A stretch of 64,000 bases of DNA from Choanephora cucurbitarum (Eukaryota; Mucoromycota; Mucoromycetes; Mucorales; Choanephoraceae): positions 1-64,000 of the forward strand of contig JAIWNI010000029.1 in NCBI GenBank assembly GCA_025331435.1. Direction: 5' to 3'. Below the pieces are notes generated by a model. That model was not told the DNA's origin, did not search any database, and saw nothing but the letters and a program-made list of their open reading frames with translations. Position numbers and translations under genes: made by a program. Each line of letters opens with the position of its first letter. The stretch's first letter is position 1. This document shows, one piece after another, positions 13,256 to 27,356 of the stretch.

Positions 13256-13612
13256 TTGGCATCACTCTGCAGAGCATATGGTGTGCTTACTAGAGCTGCG
13301 TTTTCGACGATCACCCTTTCTCGCCAGACGTTGTCTATAACACTGTCCTTGCATCAATCCATACAACTCAACAAGAGTCTTTCATTACAAAAGGCATTCC
13401 TCACCGTCCACTTCCCCCACTCCATTCGATGACCTTCTCTAGGCATTACAAGACTCTTTCGCATCTTTCGTAATTTTTTCTTTATTCTTTCATTTTACAT
13501 ATATCTCACCAAAACACAAAATTCCCTAAAAACAATTCAAAACTACAAAAACCAAAAACATAGTTGTGACTTGCCATGCAAGCACTTAATAAACATGAGC
13601 CTTTGTGCCCCT

Positions 13613-13639
<27 letters not shown>

Positions 13640-13644
<5 letters not shown>

Positions 13645-16532
13645 CTACTATTGCTAAAGATAACTAAATCCCATTAAAATTGATTTTTCATGTGATTTGC
13701 TTACCACCTTTAAAACTCCATGTTATCTGTTGTCTAGACCCGATTTCAATACTATCGCCTATCTCTCTCTCCTTTTTAGTACATCAAACTCTTTTTTTCT
13801 TTTTACAATATAGATAATATAAAGATGAAACTCTGTTATGATTTTAGAATCAACATACACATTAGGCTTTCCTTTTGTATCAAAAAGATAAAATAGCGGT
13901 GTCGATATGAAAAGATGATTGACATTTGACAGTTGCATTCATAAAAAAAAAAGCGTGCCTAAAAAAAGTGTGTTTTATTTTTTTTGGAGAAAACCAAGAT
14001 CGCAAAGAAAGAAAGAAAAAAAAGAGTGATTTTCGCATCGCGCTTTTTTCCCCTCATGTAAAGAGCGTGTCTTTTTTTTTTTTTTTAGAAAGAAAGAAAA
14101 AAAAAGCCAAAGATTGATTACCCTTTCTTTTTTCTGACACTCAAGACGAGAGAAATAAAAAGTGATGCTCAGCACATAATCATGAAGTTATCTGACTATC
14201 AGACAAATGTCTGAAAGTTAAAGAGGAGTTTGGCTGTCAAAATAAAGTTGGCATTAATATATATTCCCTTTGCTCTCTTTTTTTTTTTTTCTTTTATATC
14301 AAGCATATACTGGAACAAGATAATGATGCTAAACTCTGATTGGATAACTACTTTAGCCTTTTTTGGCATTTATAACATACGCGTTAAAATCTTTTTTTCT
14401 TCTTTTCTTTTCTTTTTTTTACAAAAAAAAAGAATCAGTTCATTTCTTGGCAAAGCATCACTTCAATCATATCAAAAGCAAGTATCTAAGCACTCTTCTT
14501 TAACCGAAACGTTACTCATCGTCCTTTTTTTTTTAATCTAGACTCTTCCAAGCTTACCAATACATCCATTGTGAATGCGCCTACTTACTGTGTCTTTCAA
14601 GTCAAATCTCTTCTACTTTGGTTGTCTCCTATGAACTTGTACAGGTTGAGAACAAAGGCTGATGCTGCCTTTCACACTCCAATAGAGGCGAATTACTTGT
14701 CATAGGCTAGTCCCTTCTTCAGACGACTCCTCTGTTATCGATAGACCAGGAAGTACTCATAGTAAGGAAAGGCAAACAAGCGCCCTGGTCTGATAGCAAT
14801 CCATGTGCGAGTACTTTGGGGTTGTGGATAGGGAAGTAGGTGCAGACATACTTGTACAATTCCCGTTAGCTGACTGATAAGTGTTTACCAGGAAGTGAGA
14901 AAGTGCGAACAGAACTAAGCTTTTTTTCTTTTAACAAGGAAAAAAGGCTTATCCTCTGCGTTCTCTTCCTTGTCTTGTCTGCCATGTGTTTCCGTTACTG
15001 ATAAATATCTCAAGCTCTGTCTACCACTTTCTGTTTCTCGGTCCATGGCTATCTCTACTGCGTCTCTACTGCGTCTCTACTGCGTCTCTACTGTGTCTCT
15101 ACAAGCTACCTCTATTGTCTCTATACAAACTACTTCTCTTGCCTACTGTTTCTGCTACTATTATGCCCAGCTACTATTACTATATTGTTCTCTTACAACT
15201 GTATTCATTAATCACTTATTCTTATTGTGTCTATATCAATCATTTCATTTAAACTGTCACCATCTTCATTACTTGCCTAAACAAATAAATCGACTTCTTG
15301 CTGGCATTAAACCCTTACACAAAAATAAGCCTTTGACTTTATTCAAACTAAACAATGAAACCAGAGCACGGTAAAATAGTAACCTTTGAGATGCTACATA
15401 TCATATCAGTCTTATTCCTCTTGAACTACATAAACCTAAGCATCCATAATTTTCTTTTTGTTTAGACACGTACTTCAATATGTTCGCAACTCAAAAAAAG
15501 TAAAAAAAAACTTATCATCTCAACAACTGTCATGACTTGCAAAATAAGCAACTAATTATCACTAATCTTAAACATCAAAAAAGATGAAATTCATCACTCT
15601 TGAACACCTAAAAATAAGCTTCTATCTCTCACTCTGCTTTTTTTTTCCATCATCAATTGTAATGCAAACGAGTGTTTCTTGTATTGTCCCGAATGCCTGT
15701 ATCAGCAGTAAAGTCTATTTTATTCATGCATTTTGACAGATAAACTCCTCTTTAATAGAGAGAGAAAAAATTAAAAATAAAATAAACGAAAGTGATACAA
15801 TGTCAATGATAACTTATTGCGCTGCTTTTGGCTTCAAAGCATGATCTTCTTAAGGAATAGGTTCAAAGCAATGATACTTTAAGCCATATAAGCTTTGACT
15901 TATTTCTTGTTTTGTTTTGGGCATGCGAGTATCTCATCTAGCTATGGTTGGAATGTACTCATTAGATAAACTCTTACTTTTCCATGTAAACACATTGCTA
16001 CTCTGTAGGCTCAAATGTCCTGTAACCAAAGCCTCTTTTTGTCTTCATGATGGAAAAAAAAAAACATGAATATGTTACAGAGAAAGAGGTTCAATCTGTA
16101 TGATGTTGGTCATTTGTTGACTGTACAGTCACAGCTCACCAAGCTCTTTTTCTTACCATTACACATATAGAAATCACACCATGAACAATAACAAATATTG
16201 AGTGATTTGTGGTAGACCTTTGTTTTATTTTTATTTTTATTTTTATCTTTCTATTAAATAAAAAAAAAGATGGTAGAACCTGACTCAGGCCCAGAGGCTT
16301 TGATAGGCACCACATCAATAGCTATAGAGATACCCTGATTTCCTTGCATTCAAGGAAATCTTGGCCGAGAATGGACTGTTTCGTCAGGATTCAGAGAAAA
16401 AAGCAACGGAAGAGCAGCCAGAAAAAAGAAGCTAGATAGCGATGCTAGCAAAAAAGTATATCCGATATTTTGTGAGAAATATGGTGAGACAACCACTCTG
16501 ATGCTAGGTATATCCACCAAAAAAAAGAATAC
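13640..16532. other. AT-rich intergenic DNA without a recognised gene
   Basis: Dense in A and T homopolymers (for example 14071-14086, 14280-14292, 14392-14430). Open frames in it are low-complexity shadows. A small minisatellite lies near 15051. No transposon termini or gene motifs were recognised. Confidence 0.5.
15051..15101. repeat. 11 bp minisatellite, about 4.6 copies
   Basis: Tandem unit TCTCTACTGCG repeated with one change in the last full copy (TG for CG). It sits in a low-complexity pyrimidine-rich open frame and has no evident function. Confidence 0.8.
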
Positions 16533-18020
<1,488 letters not shown>

Positions 18021-18983
18021 GAGAGTAGCAATTCAGCAGACATGAGCTGTACGGAAGAGACAGAGCATGTTCGGCGTACAATGTCCAGACAAGAAACCTA
18101 CAAAAGAACCGACACTACACTGATCAGGAGGCGCTTCATTAACATTAATACCATCCTCACCTCATCTGACAACAACTATATATCTGAAAAGGCTTGTAAA
18201 TCAGTGATTTACTAGCGTACTCTAGTAGAAAGCAAAGGTAAGTACAAGCAGAAGCCATCTATTTTTTTTTCTGAGGGTATCATTGTAAACAGCTGTTATC
18301 ATTTAAAGAATTGTCTGATTACGATTCTTTTTGAAAGTTCTGAGAGTGCCACCATCGATACAAAACCAACAGTCATCGGATGGTATTGCTCAATATGGTT
18401 GTTGCAGGTACGGTAGCTTCTGATTACGGCCGTAACCAGCTCGCTGCTATCCATGTCGCAGAATGGTGGATGAGAAAAGAGACTACCGAACCATATGAAT
18501 GGAAGCAATTGAGGAGCATCACTAGGCCCAATGGAGCTGATCTCAGTCTTCTCCCTGACAATTTCATCACAGACAAAGACCAAGATAAACTTTAATGACC
18601 ATAGGCTGTTTTTTTTTGAAAGTGCTTTTGAGATTGTCAAAGCCCCACCTGAACACTGGGTGGTGTAATGGGACATGATTAATAACTCGGGTAATGACGA
18701 CAATAAGCAAAGCTGCGAGTATCGTTTTTTTTTTAAGGAAAAAAGTGGAAGAGTGTTCGTCTGATTAAAGCGATAAAAAAAAGCATGGGAGGCAAGGCTC
18801 TTGGATCTAAGGTTTGCTTAAACAGTTTGAACCTCACAAATGTAAGCCAGGTTTAGACCTTCAAGCTTTAAAGCCTAGTTCAAGCCTGTAAGACTTTTAT
18901 CCCTATCATCTGCATTTCAGATCAGATTAAAGCTGTGATAGCTGCATTAACAGTCTTGTATTACCAAGAATTTTGTTTTTCAT
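18021..18983. other. No recognised gene; region leading into the Helitron
   Basis: AT-rich. A 134-codon minus-strand frame (18299-18703) has no recognisable motif. The segment may include the N-terminal part of the Helitron protein, too decayed to read. Confidence 0.4.
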
Positions 18984-21900
18984 GATTCGATGGCTATTGT
19001 GAGATATTTTGGCAAGACATCCCTTTTCATTACTTTCACTGCTAACTCAAAATGGACTGAGATTCAAGCTGAATTCTTAACTGAGCAATCTGCTTCTGAT
19101 AGACCTGATATAGTCGCAAGGGGCTTGGTATGAAGGTGAAAGAGCTATTTCACGATCTTAAATCAAAAAAGGGTTTTGGATCTTATAGGGATTTGATCAG
19201 AACCATTGAATATCAAAAGAGAAGACTTCCCTATTTGCATCTACCTCTATTCCTGGATCCTGTACAAAACATGGACACCCAAGATGAAATAGATTAGATC
19301 GTTTCTGCTGAATTGCCATCTAAACAATCTGATCCCGAATTGTACGATATAGTAACTAGAAATATGGTACATGGTCCATGTGGTAATATCAATCCAAGAT
19401 CTCCATGTATGGCTAAGGATGTCGATGGTCACTTAAAATGTACCAAGCGATTCCCTAAACCCTATTCCAAAGAAACAATAGCTAGCGAGAATGGCTGCCC
19501 TACGTACAAACGCTCATCTATAGTTGATCCTGACAATCTTCATCATGTGCTTGTCCCTCAATGATATGAAGGTGGTAGCATTGAAGTTGATAATAGGTGA
19601 ATCGTGCCTTACAACCCATTCTTATCAAAACAATATAAGGCAAATATTAATGTTGAATGTTGTCAAGGTGTACAAGCCATTAAATACATCAACAAGTATG
19701 TCTATAAGGACTTTGATCGCACTACTTTGAAGTTGAGTGACAATGCAGATGAAATTAGCAAACATTTGCAAGGACGCTACATCGGACCTACAGAAGTATT
19801 TGCAAGACTTTTTGAGTACAAAATGCATAAAGAAGATCCTACCGTAACCCCTTTAGCTCTCCATTTACCAAACGAACAGCCTGTGTTCTTTCCTGGAGAT
19901 GCAACCTCATCTGAGATACAGCATATTTTGACCACTAGCAGCTCTATACTAATCGCTTATTTCAAATACTATGAAAATAATCCTGAAGCTCAAAAATATT
20001 TGTACCAGGATTTCCCCAAGTATTTTGTATGGAACAGAAAAAGCAAGAGTTGGGAAGTAAGAAAGAAAGGTTTTGCAATTGGGAGAATTCCTTGTTGTAG
20101 TCCTACTTGCGGAGAAAGATACTATCTTTGACTTCTCCTGATCAATATTGCAGATTCAAAGTCATTTGACGATCTTAGAACAATCAATGGGATTCAGTGT
20201 CCAACATTCAAACAAGCATGTGTTGAACTTCATTTGATTGAAGATGGTCAAGAATGGATACGATGCTTTGAGGAAGCAATTCTTCTTTTCTTCTGGTAGT
20301 CATTTGCGTAGCTTATTTGTTACAGCTTTGACATTTGACCAATTGACTGATCCCAATTCGTTATGGATAACCTTTCGTGAATCCTTTTGTAATGATCTAG
20401 CACATAAGTTGCAACAGCTCTTTCCTGGCAGCCAAATGTACACATCTAATGCCAATAACGAGTTTTATGAAAGATGTCCTTATCTCGATTATGGACTTTA
20501 TCTGATTAAAGTCAAGTTGATGGAACTCGGTAGATCTTTCGGTGAGTTTGAACTTCTCACATTTAAGCACAACTGGGTTGCCGCTTTGAATAGTGGAACT
20601 ATTAAAGAACGTACTGGCAATCCATCAATCGACGAACGACTTACATATGACATTCAAGAAGAAAGCAGCACATATACTTCGAACTATGCACTGTTTAATC
20701 AAGATCAAAAGCATGCATTTGATTCTATAATTGGTCAATTGCAGTCTTTGGGCACAGCTTCTGATTCCTCTGATAGATCTTTATGCTTCTTCATTCATGG
20801 TCCAGCTGGTACAGGCAAAACCTTTGTTTACAACACATTGAGCAGCTATCCAAGAAGTCAAAGAAAAATTGTGTTGTGCGTCGCATCTTCTGGCATAGCA
20901 TCCTTGCTCTTATCTGGTGGTAGAACATTTCACTTTGGACTTAAGATCCCCATCCAAGTGAATGAGACTTCTACTTGCTGGATATCAAAAAACAGCAATC
21001 TAGCCAAGTTACTTCGCAAGACATCGCTGTTGATTTGGGATGAAGTGCCTATGCAAAACAAAAACTGCTTTGAAGCTGTAGATCGCACTCTCTAAGACAT
21101 CCGTAGTAATGACACACTCTTTGGAGGTCTTCCTGTCATTTTGGGTGGCGATTTTGCACAAATTCCCCCAGTTATCATGAATGGTAATATATCTAGCATA
21201 ATCGAAGTCGCTATCAAACAGTCTTCCATTTGGAGAAAAGTCCAAGTATTGCACCTCAAACAAAACATGCGTGTGGGAAGTACTTCTGCTCATGATATCC
21301 ATTTCAAAAAATGGCTTTATTTGATATCTTATAACACCTTCATGCAAAATGCCAAGATACTTCTTCCTGAATACATTTCTCAGACACATTCACTGGACGA
21401 GCTTATCTCTAGAGCGTATTCTCAGCAAAACCTTACCGAAGCTATCCGTAATCCGTCCTTGTTGTATAAATTGGCTATCCTCACATTCAGAAATGATACA
21501 GTTGATATATTAAATCACAAGGTGCTTAAACTGATGTCTGGAACTTCCATTATATAGATGTCGGCCGATAAAGCTGACTACTCTGAAGAGGAAAATGCTA
21601 ACAACAAAGTTTACAGGGTTTCAACTGAAGATCTTCAAACATTGAACCCAAGCAACTTCCCTCCTTCCAAGCTGACTCTCAAACTAGGCTGTATTGTAAT
21701 GCTCTTGAGAAATCTTAATCCTCAAAAAGACCTCTGCAATTGTACTAGGTTAATCGTCAAATAAATATGGTAGTATTTTCTTAAGGTTGCAGTTCTCAGC
21801 GATAACAATTCAAGCGAAGAACAAATAGAACTTATTCCAAGAATTGAACTTATAACTCTAGAAGATGACTATCCTTTTGTTCTGGCTAGAAAGCAGTTTC

Positions 21901-22109
21901 CAATCAAACTCAGTTTTGCTATGACCATTAACAAATCGCTCTCCAATGTTGGAATTGATCTGCCCATATCCTCCTTTACTCACGGCTAGCTATACATTGA
22001 TTTTTACAGATCAACCAACTTACAAGGAATACATGTTTTACGCGGTTTAAACCAGTACAATCAAACAATCCCAATAGAAAACGTCGTTTATTCAGAACTC
22101 CTTCTATAA
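18984..22109 (+). pseudogene. Helitron Rep/PIF1-type helicase pseudogene
   Basis: The order is that of a Helitron protein. The Helitron_like_N region has SLFITFTANSKWTEI, then DRPDIVARGLV. A decayed HUH site follows: LPYLHL at 19226-19243, with Tyr where the first His is expected. Then come VSAELP, LYDIVTRNMVHGPCG and the tyrosine segment AIKYINKYVYK near 19676. The PIF1-like helicase has Walker A GPAGTGKTF (about 20799-20825), LLIWDEVPM, LGGDFAQIPP and LHLKQNMRV. The usual C-terminal FTHGQLY-type motif is present with a stop in place of Gln near 21988. Frames break near 19130, 19292, 19562, 20130, 20240, 21095 and 21556-21800. It is certainly inactive. Helitrons transpose by rolling-circle replication. 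Confidence 0.9.
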
Positions 22110-23271
22110 TCTTTAACAATATATAAACCAACTCAAATCCATCTTAAAACTCGAAATGTATTTTATACCAGATCTGCTAATGCGCATCGACGAGTGGCGT
22201 GGGGAGGGGGAAAGCCAAGGTCATAACCGTGAGGCGACGACGGCTGTAAAGCGAGTATGGCGAATAAGGCGACTAGTCTGTTCTTACGCGAACATCAGTA
22301 AGTTATATAAAATTCAAGATTATGCATCGCTGCATTCCCGAACACATGTTCTATTTCTTCAGGGAGACAACAGGCGCCTCTCATTCACCCGATGAAGACT
22401 AGTTTAGGATAAAAATAAAACTTCAATCTCTTGAGATAAACTCTCTTGTATTAGGTTCATCATTCATATCGGAAACAATACAAATCTAATATCTTATGAG
22501 AGTCATGTTTCGATTACAAATTCCATCAAGATGAAAGTGTGCAATACCAACCTGACATACAACATATATGAATCACAATTACGTTTTTGGTGTACCATTA
22601 CCCAAGTAAAATTCAAAGGTGATCAAGAATTAGTTAAAAGAAAAAAGATCTCAATTGAAGCTGTGGTATTGTCTGTATGCTTTTTTTGCAGCCACAGTTG
22701 ATTAGTTCTGATTGATACCGTTTTTCATGATATGTCTTGGTATTACAGACAACCATTACAATATAGTTCCAAGTATGCAGGAGACCAAGATCATCCTTTT
22801 CAAGCAGAAGTTTTAATCCGATATCACTTCACAGCTCTAGGCGTAGTCAATGGATTTATTAGAGGGTAACAGAAACAAGCAATATTCTATGTTGTTTAGT
22901 AAAAGGCTGTGGTAGTTTAGTGATAGCTGATAGGATTACTATCATTTTATCATTTCTGTTATTGTGTAGTTTGGGAAGCTTTGGGCGAAAACAGCTCTTA
23001 GCAATAAAGAACAGCTTAAATGCTTTCGCCTTTTATAGTTTCAGTATATATTCTTTAAATGAGTAACTGGGAGTAAATTATTGTATTCATCTTTTAAAGA
23101 AAGAGTGTAAGATATGTTTAATAATTAAAAAACAGAAAAAAACAAGACAAGAAGAAACAAGATAGGGAGAAAATGGGAGAGGCAATCACTGACTGTAGGG
23201 TGATTCGCTTCCTTTTTGAGAGAAACCTCTCAAATGCTTTCCATATGAGATGTTGAAGATCTTTGGACAAA
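22110..23271. other. Helitron 3' flank and AT-rich spacer
   Basis: A short GC-rich block at about 22180-22280 contrasts with its surroundings. It contains the inverted tetramers CCGT/ACGG and ends in CTAG at 22273-22276 followed by T, a pattern reminiscent of Helitron 3' termini. The stem is weak, so this is only a candidate end. The remainder to 23271 shows no gene. Confidence 0.3.
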
Positions 23272-24913
23272 TCACATCGGAAAGATACACTCCGTGACTG
23301 TAGTTGTCACTTTCTGCTTCTGCTTCTTTTCTTCGCACTCTTCTTGTAAGACCTTGATAGCCTCCAAAGATTCAACCAGGCGCTCCTATACCATATAGAT
23401 TTCAGTGTACTTGATTAACTGGATAACCAGCAATTCAATTCTTACCTTCATCTTCATAGTAAGTTGATTGAGGCTGCTCAAGCAAGCCTCTTCTTCTTTC
23501 TCTTCATCGCCCACCACAGCTTTGGCAACTCGGATGTACTCGTAGTGGCCGTTTTTGTTGTAATTCATTTGCCATAATCTAAGATAGCAGTCTTATGACA
23601 GAATAGGTATATGTTAATTAGTGAAAGAGGCACAAGAGCTCAAAGTGCAAGTGTATTTCTTACCACTAGGCTGCAAGTATAGAACTTTGAGCTTCTTAAA
23701 ACTCTGGCAGCTCGCGAAGTAGTACTTGTCTGCTATTGTCTTGAGCATTGCCAACAGAGCAAACATACCTTTGCTATTGTCAAAGGCGGTCTTACAAGCA
23801 TCGTCTTTGCGGAAAGGACCAGCAGTCTCCACAAGCATCAACTTCAAATCATCGTTGATGCGAACAATGCCATCAGCCTTGTAGATCTTGCGATGATTTA
23901 CCTTCATCGTTTTGACTTGCTTCGACATTGCCAAGAGTTCTTCTTCACCAAGCAAAAAAAAAGGAGGACAGCACATCTTCATCAAATTCATCGAGCAAAG
24001 CATCCATTAAACGAAAGATAAAGCGATCGTTGTAAACTGCCTCAGAGTAAGTGACAGAGAGCTTTCTTTTTTTGAATCACATTGCTAATTGTTTCTATGT
24101 TAGAATAGAAAGTCTTCCTTTAACGAAAAAAGAAAAGAGACCTACACTATTTTTTTTATTTTCTTGGCAATGCTACCTTCTACTTCAATGTTTGCCAACT
24201 TCAACTTGGGAGCTCTTCTGACCACTCCATTCTTCTCCGGACCTTATAAATAAAATAGGGTGAGCATTCTCTTTTTCACTTTATTCTGCTCCTCTTTATT
24301 CTACTTACCTATACTTGTGAAAGTCTTTGTGATCTCTGTCTTCAAATATCTCAAGCCAGTCTGCATCTTCTTCTTTCTTCGTGCGACTTTCATTGTATAT
24401 CTGCAAACGTCAAAAGCAACTGTTAAGAATAGACTAGCCATAATCTAACTATTGACTTATACCTTCTGCTTCTTCACTCTTCTGTTATCAACATTTACTG
24501 TGTTTGCGTGCACCTATCAATCATAGTGTTATTTCACTGAGATATTGTGTGTCAATCAAGGAATACTTACGACATCCCCAGAGTAATAATGATTCTATAA
24601 GGACAAGAAAATAAGTTTCATGTATTAGCAAGAAAAATAACATTCTACTTACGATTGTGGTAGCAAGGTTTTCTTTTTCATTTTTCGTCAGCAATTTGTC
24701 AATGTGCTTCGCAACACCACTTGTCATATCCTTTGAGTTTTCTTTTACTGTGCTCAAACAGGCAATGTAAAGATGTTTGAGCATAGGCTTTTTTTCGTTT
24801 CGGAAATTATCTTTGAAACTTTCAAAGTCCCATTCTGATACTGGGTTGTCACAGAAGAATTTAAGATATTCGTTTTTGGCTGGAAAAGTAGCTTTATAAT
24901 TTAAAGAAGACAT
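23272..24913 (-). CDS. Mucorales-expanded nuclease-like family gene, multi-exon, frameshifted
   Basis: Exons read: 24913-24653 (starts MSSLNYKATFPAKNEYLKFF), 24594-24571 (24 bp), 24513-24463, about 24435-24310, about 24245-24150, about 24070-23664, 23591-23446 and 23385-23272. The central part has VYNDRFIFRLMDALLDEFDED, then YKADGIVR and LMLVETAGPF. This spacing of Asp, Glu and Lys-containing strands resembles PD-(D/E)XK-like proteins, but no activity is established. A run of nine A (plus strand, about 23956-23964) shifts the frame between DEDVLSS and LLGEEELLAMSK; eight would restore it. The junction near 24240 is also awkward. Either a pseudogene or an assembly indel. I recall many paralogues of unknown function in Rhizopus/Mucor, from memory only. 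Confidence 0.6.
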
Positions 24914-26889
24914 TATCGATTAGAGAGGAAGAAGGTTGGAACATAAACAATTGCGTTGCCTACCAATTTAAATAATCAAAACGCGTACTAAGTTACCCAG
25001 TTTCAAACAAATCGCATGCTACTGTAATGCTGAAGAATTTAGTAGCTTATCTAGAGAGAAACACACTTGAATGTGTTGTGAAACTGCTTCTTATTGTGGG
25101 GTTTGATTTGCGTGTTCTTGCTTTTTCTTTTCCTTGGCAGTCCAGACAAAACCATTTTGTATACCACTGTTTGTTTGTATGATGATTATGCAGTTTTTCT
25201 GTATCACACACGCGGCTGCATTATTGTATGATTACTAGTTAATGAGCTATAGCCTTGTGAAATTTTACACATTTGTTAGGATGATGAAAAAGTCAAAAAG
25301 AAAAAGCATACCTCTGTATTGACTTGCAACTTTTTATATTTTCTTAAGATCAATCTATCAAAGAACAAGCAACTGGCTTGACTGAAACAGGAAAAGTCTT
25401 GGTTTTACATAGTTATTTCACATGAAATTAAGGAGATGTTTTCATATTTACCTTTACGTAATTCTGAAACAAACATTGATAGAAAGCTTCACCCCAAAAT
25501 TTAACCACGATTGATAGCCATTCAACAAGAAATAGACTTGAATGAATCTTGATGTCATAGTATGCTTGGGAAGAAAAAGAGCTTTCTAGCCATGATGTCC
25601 TGATTCATTCAAGTCTGTTTCTTGTTGAATGGCTATCAATCGTGGTTAAATTTGGGGTGAAACTTTCGACATATATCTCTACTGTGAAGTGCCCCTCTCA
25701 GGCCGTATCCTGTTTAGAATGGCTAACAGAAACACCACTCAAAAAACACAATAAAAAAAAACAACGAAAAAAAACAATTATAGAACACAGCACTTGACTC
25801 AAAAAGATGTGACAAAGTGTAATTCAACTTTTATTCTGATTTATATTACAAATAACACATGGCTGAAAAGCCTAGTAATACATCAGTAGTAGGAACAGAA
25901 GCAGCAACGTTTGGCATAGGAACTATAAGTGATTTTCGATCTGATCTGGATGCTATTAGACGGGTTACACGAACAAAAGTTCTGCAAGTTTGACTCAGGT
26001 TTGGATCCTCAGACCTGAGAAAAAAAGATACATACAAGCGAAACAGAAATTATGCAAATGACATTTAATCATCAAACCAGAACTTTTGACTATCTCGAGA
26101 CATATCATAACATGTTCTACAATAAAATAAGCAGAAAAATCTCTCCATCTATCTAACAGATAGCTTTCATAAATCGCAAAGACTGAAGATTTTGCTGATA
26201 TTAATTCTCTCAAACATAATATCAAGCTTTACTATACCAAGAGAAAAATAATCCTGATCAAACAAACTATTGGATCGCCACCTCGAAAGCTACAACCAAC
26301 TTTCTGATAATATTGAAGCAATCTTCACTCTAAGTAACTCAAAGGCCAACGAGAGAAAATAGAAAGAAGAAGATACGTGACGGAAGTAGGCTTTTTTTAA
26401 TAAGCTGATTCAAGTCTTAGTACGCTTCTGTTTTATATCGTTGATGAAAAAAGTATGAAACCAACAGGGACCGAATATTCTTTAGTTGCTATGTCCTCGA
26501 AGTTTTATTGTTTCTTTTGTGGATCAAATGAGATGAACAAAAATGGATAGGCTTGTGACACCAAAAGATAAAGAAGTGAGCATATGGTTACAAGACGAAT
26601 GGGTCCGTTTGTTTGATGTGTTGTATTTATGCTCAAATAAACGATAACAACTTGTAAAGCTAAGTGAGACAAAATATAAACCTTTATTAAGGTGAAGAGA
26701 AAAAGTGTTAAACACGATAAAAAACTCTTCAGGATTACAAATACACTAATTAGTTGTAGTAAACACCATACGCGTATCTAGTTTGGCATAAAAAAAAAAA
26801 TATAACATAAGTCATAGCTCTATTTGTACGTTAAATCTTTTGACTTAGCTTTTATAAAAAGACCCATGATGCTTTGTGTGATGGACAAT
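24914..26889. other. Gene-poor AT-rich stretch containing a fold-back element
   Basis: Apart from the inverted repeat at 25482-25672 I see no gene. Minus-strand frames of 60-76 codons near 25850-26715 lack recognisable motifs. Confidence 0.5.
25482..25672. repeat. Fold-back hairpin with 65 bp arms
   Basis: The arm at about 25482-25548 is the inverted complement of about 25608-25672, with two base differences and one 1-nt indel. The loop is about 60 bp. If transcribed, it would form a long imperfect hairpin. It could be a small fold-back or MITE-type element; I did not identify terminal duplications. Confidence 0.85.
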
Positions 26890-27110
26890 CCCAATCTCCT
26901 GGCGCAGCGGTTGCCTGACTTTTGTTGAAAAAGCATGGCGGCAAGCGGTAGTTGTCAATCCTCAGAAGCAGAGTCCCCAAGCCATGAAGAAAGGTCAGGC
27001 GCCGTCAGGCCATCTCCAGTCCCGCGTTTCATACACAGTGCTTCATAGAGATGTAGCAACGGTTTTCATCCCCTTATTTGAACTGTTGAAAGAACTTTAG
27101 GGTAAAAGCC
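26890..27110. repeat. Tandem GC-richer 221 bp repeat, copy 1
   Basis: Copy 1 of a pair repeated with a 246 bp period. It is GC-richer than its flanks and starts CCCAATC, followed by TGGCGCAGCGGT, which fits the pol III A-box pattern (TRGCNNAGYNGG) except at the last base. No good B box follows; GTTGTCAATCC is a weak match. There is no long poly-T terminator right after it. It could be a tRNA-related SINE or an unknown structured RNA. Confidence 0.75.
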
Positions 27111-27135
27111 TGTTCCATCTAGCTACAGTAGCAAA

Positions 27136-27356
27136 CCCAATCCTTTGGCGCAGCGGTTGCCTGACTTTTGTTGAAAAAGCATGGCGGCAAGCGGTAGTTG
27201 TCAATCCTCAGAAGCAGAGTCCCCAAGCCACAAGGAAAGGTCGAGCGCCGTCAGGCCATCTCCAGTCCCGCGTTTCATACACAGTGCTTCATAGAGATGT
27301 AGCAACGGTTTTCATCCCCTTATTTGAACTGTTGAAAGAACTGTAGGGTAAAAGCC
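27136..27356. repeat. Tandem GC-richer 221 bp repeat, copy 2
   Basis: Same length as copy 1, with roughly ten base differences clustered near positions 4-8 and 110-130 of the unit and one near the end. A frame of about 65 codons is open in both copies, but several differences change amino acids, so protein-level constraint is not suggested. A 25 bp unrelated linker (27111-27135) separates the copies. Confidence 0.75.

Larger units (their letters stand above)
7930..13639 (+). mobile_element. Decayed non-LTR retrotransposon (LINE) with poly-A tail
   Basis: Contains a gag-like ORF1 with CCHC knuckles, an ORF2 with APE-type endonuclease, reverse transcriptase and a C-terminal zinc-binding region, then about 350 bp of 3' UTR, an AATAAA at 13588-13593 and a run of 27 A (13613-13639). 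The element starts almost at the ORF1 ATG, so any 5' UTR is missing, as is usual for 5'-truncated LINE copies. I saw no target-site duplication: the bases before 7930 and after 13639 do not match. No RNase H domain was recognised, which with the poly-A tail favours an L1-like clade, though the clade is not certain. Confidence 0.88.

Noticed and set aside
14970..15374. 134-codon frame on the plus strand
   Set aside because: Low-complexity Ser/Leu/Tyr/Cys-rich translation of pyrimidine-rich DNA containing a minisatellite; no coding evidence.
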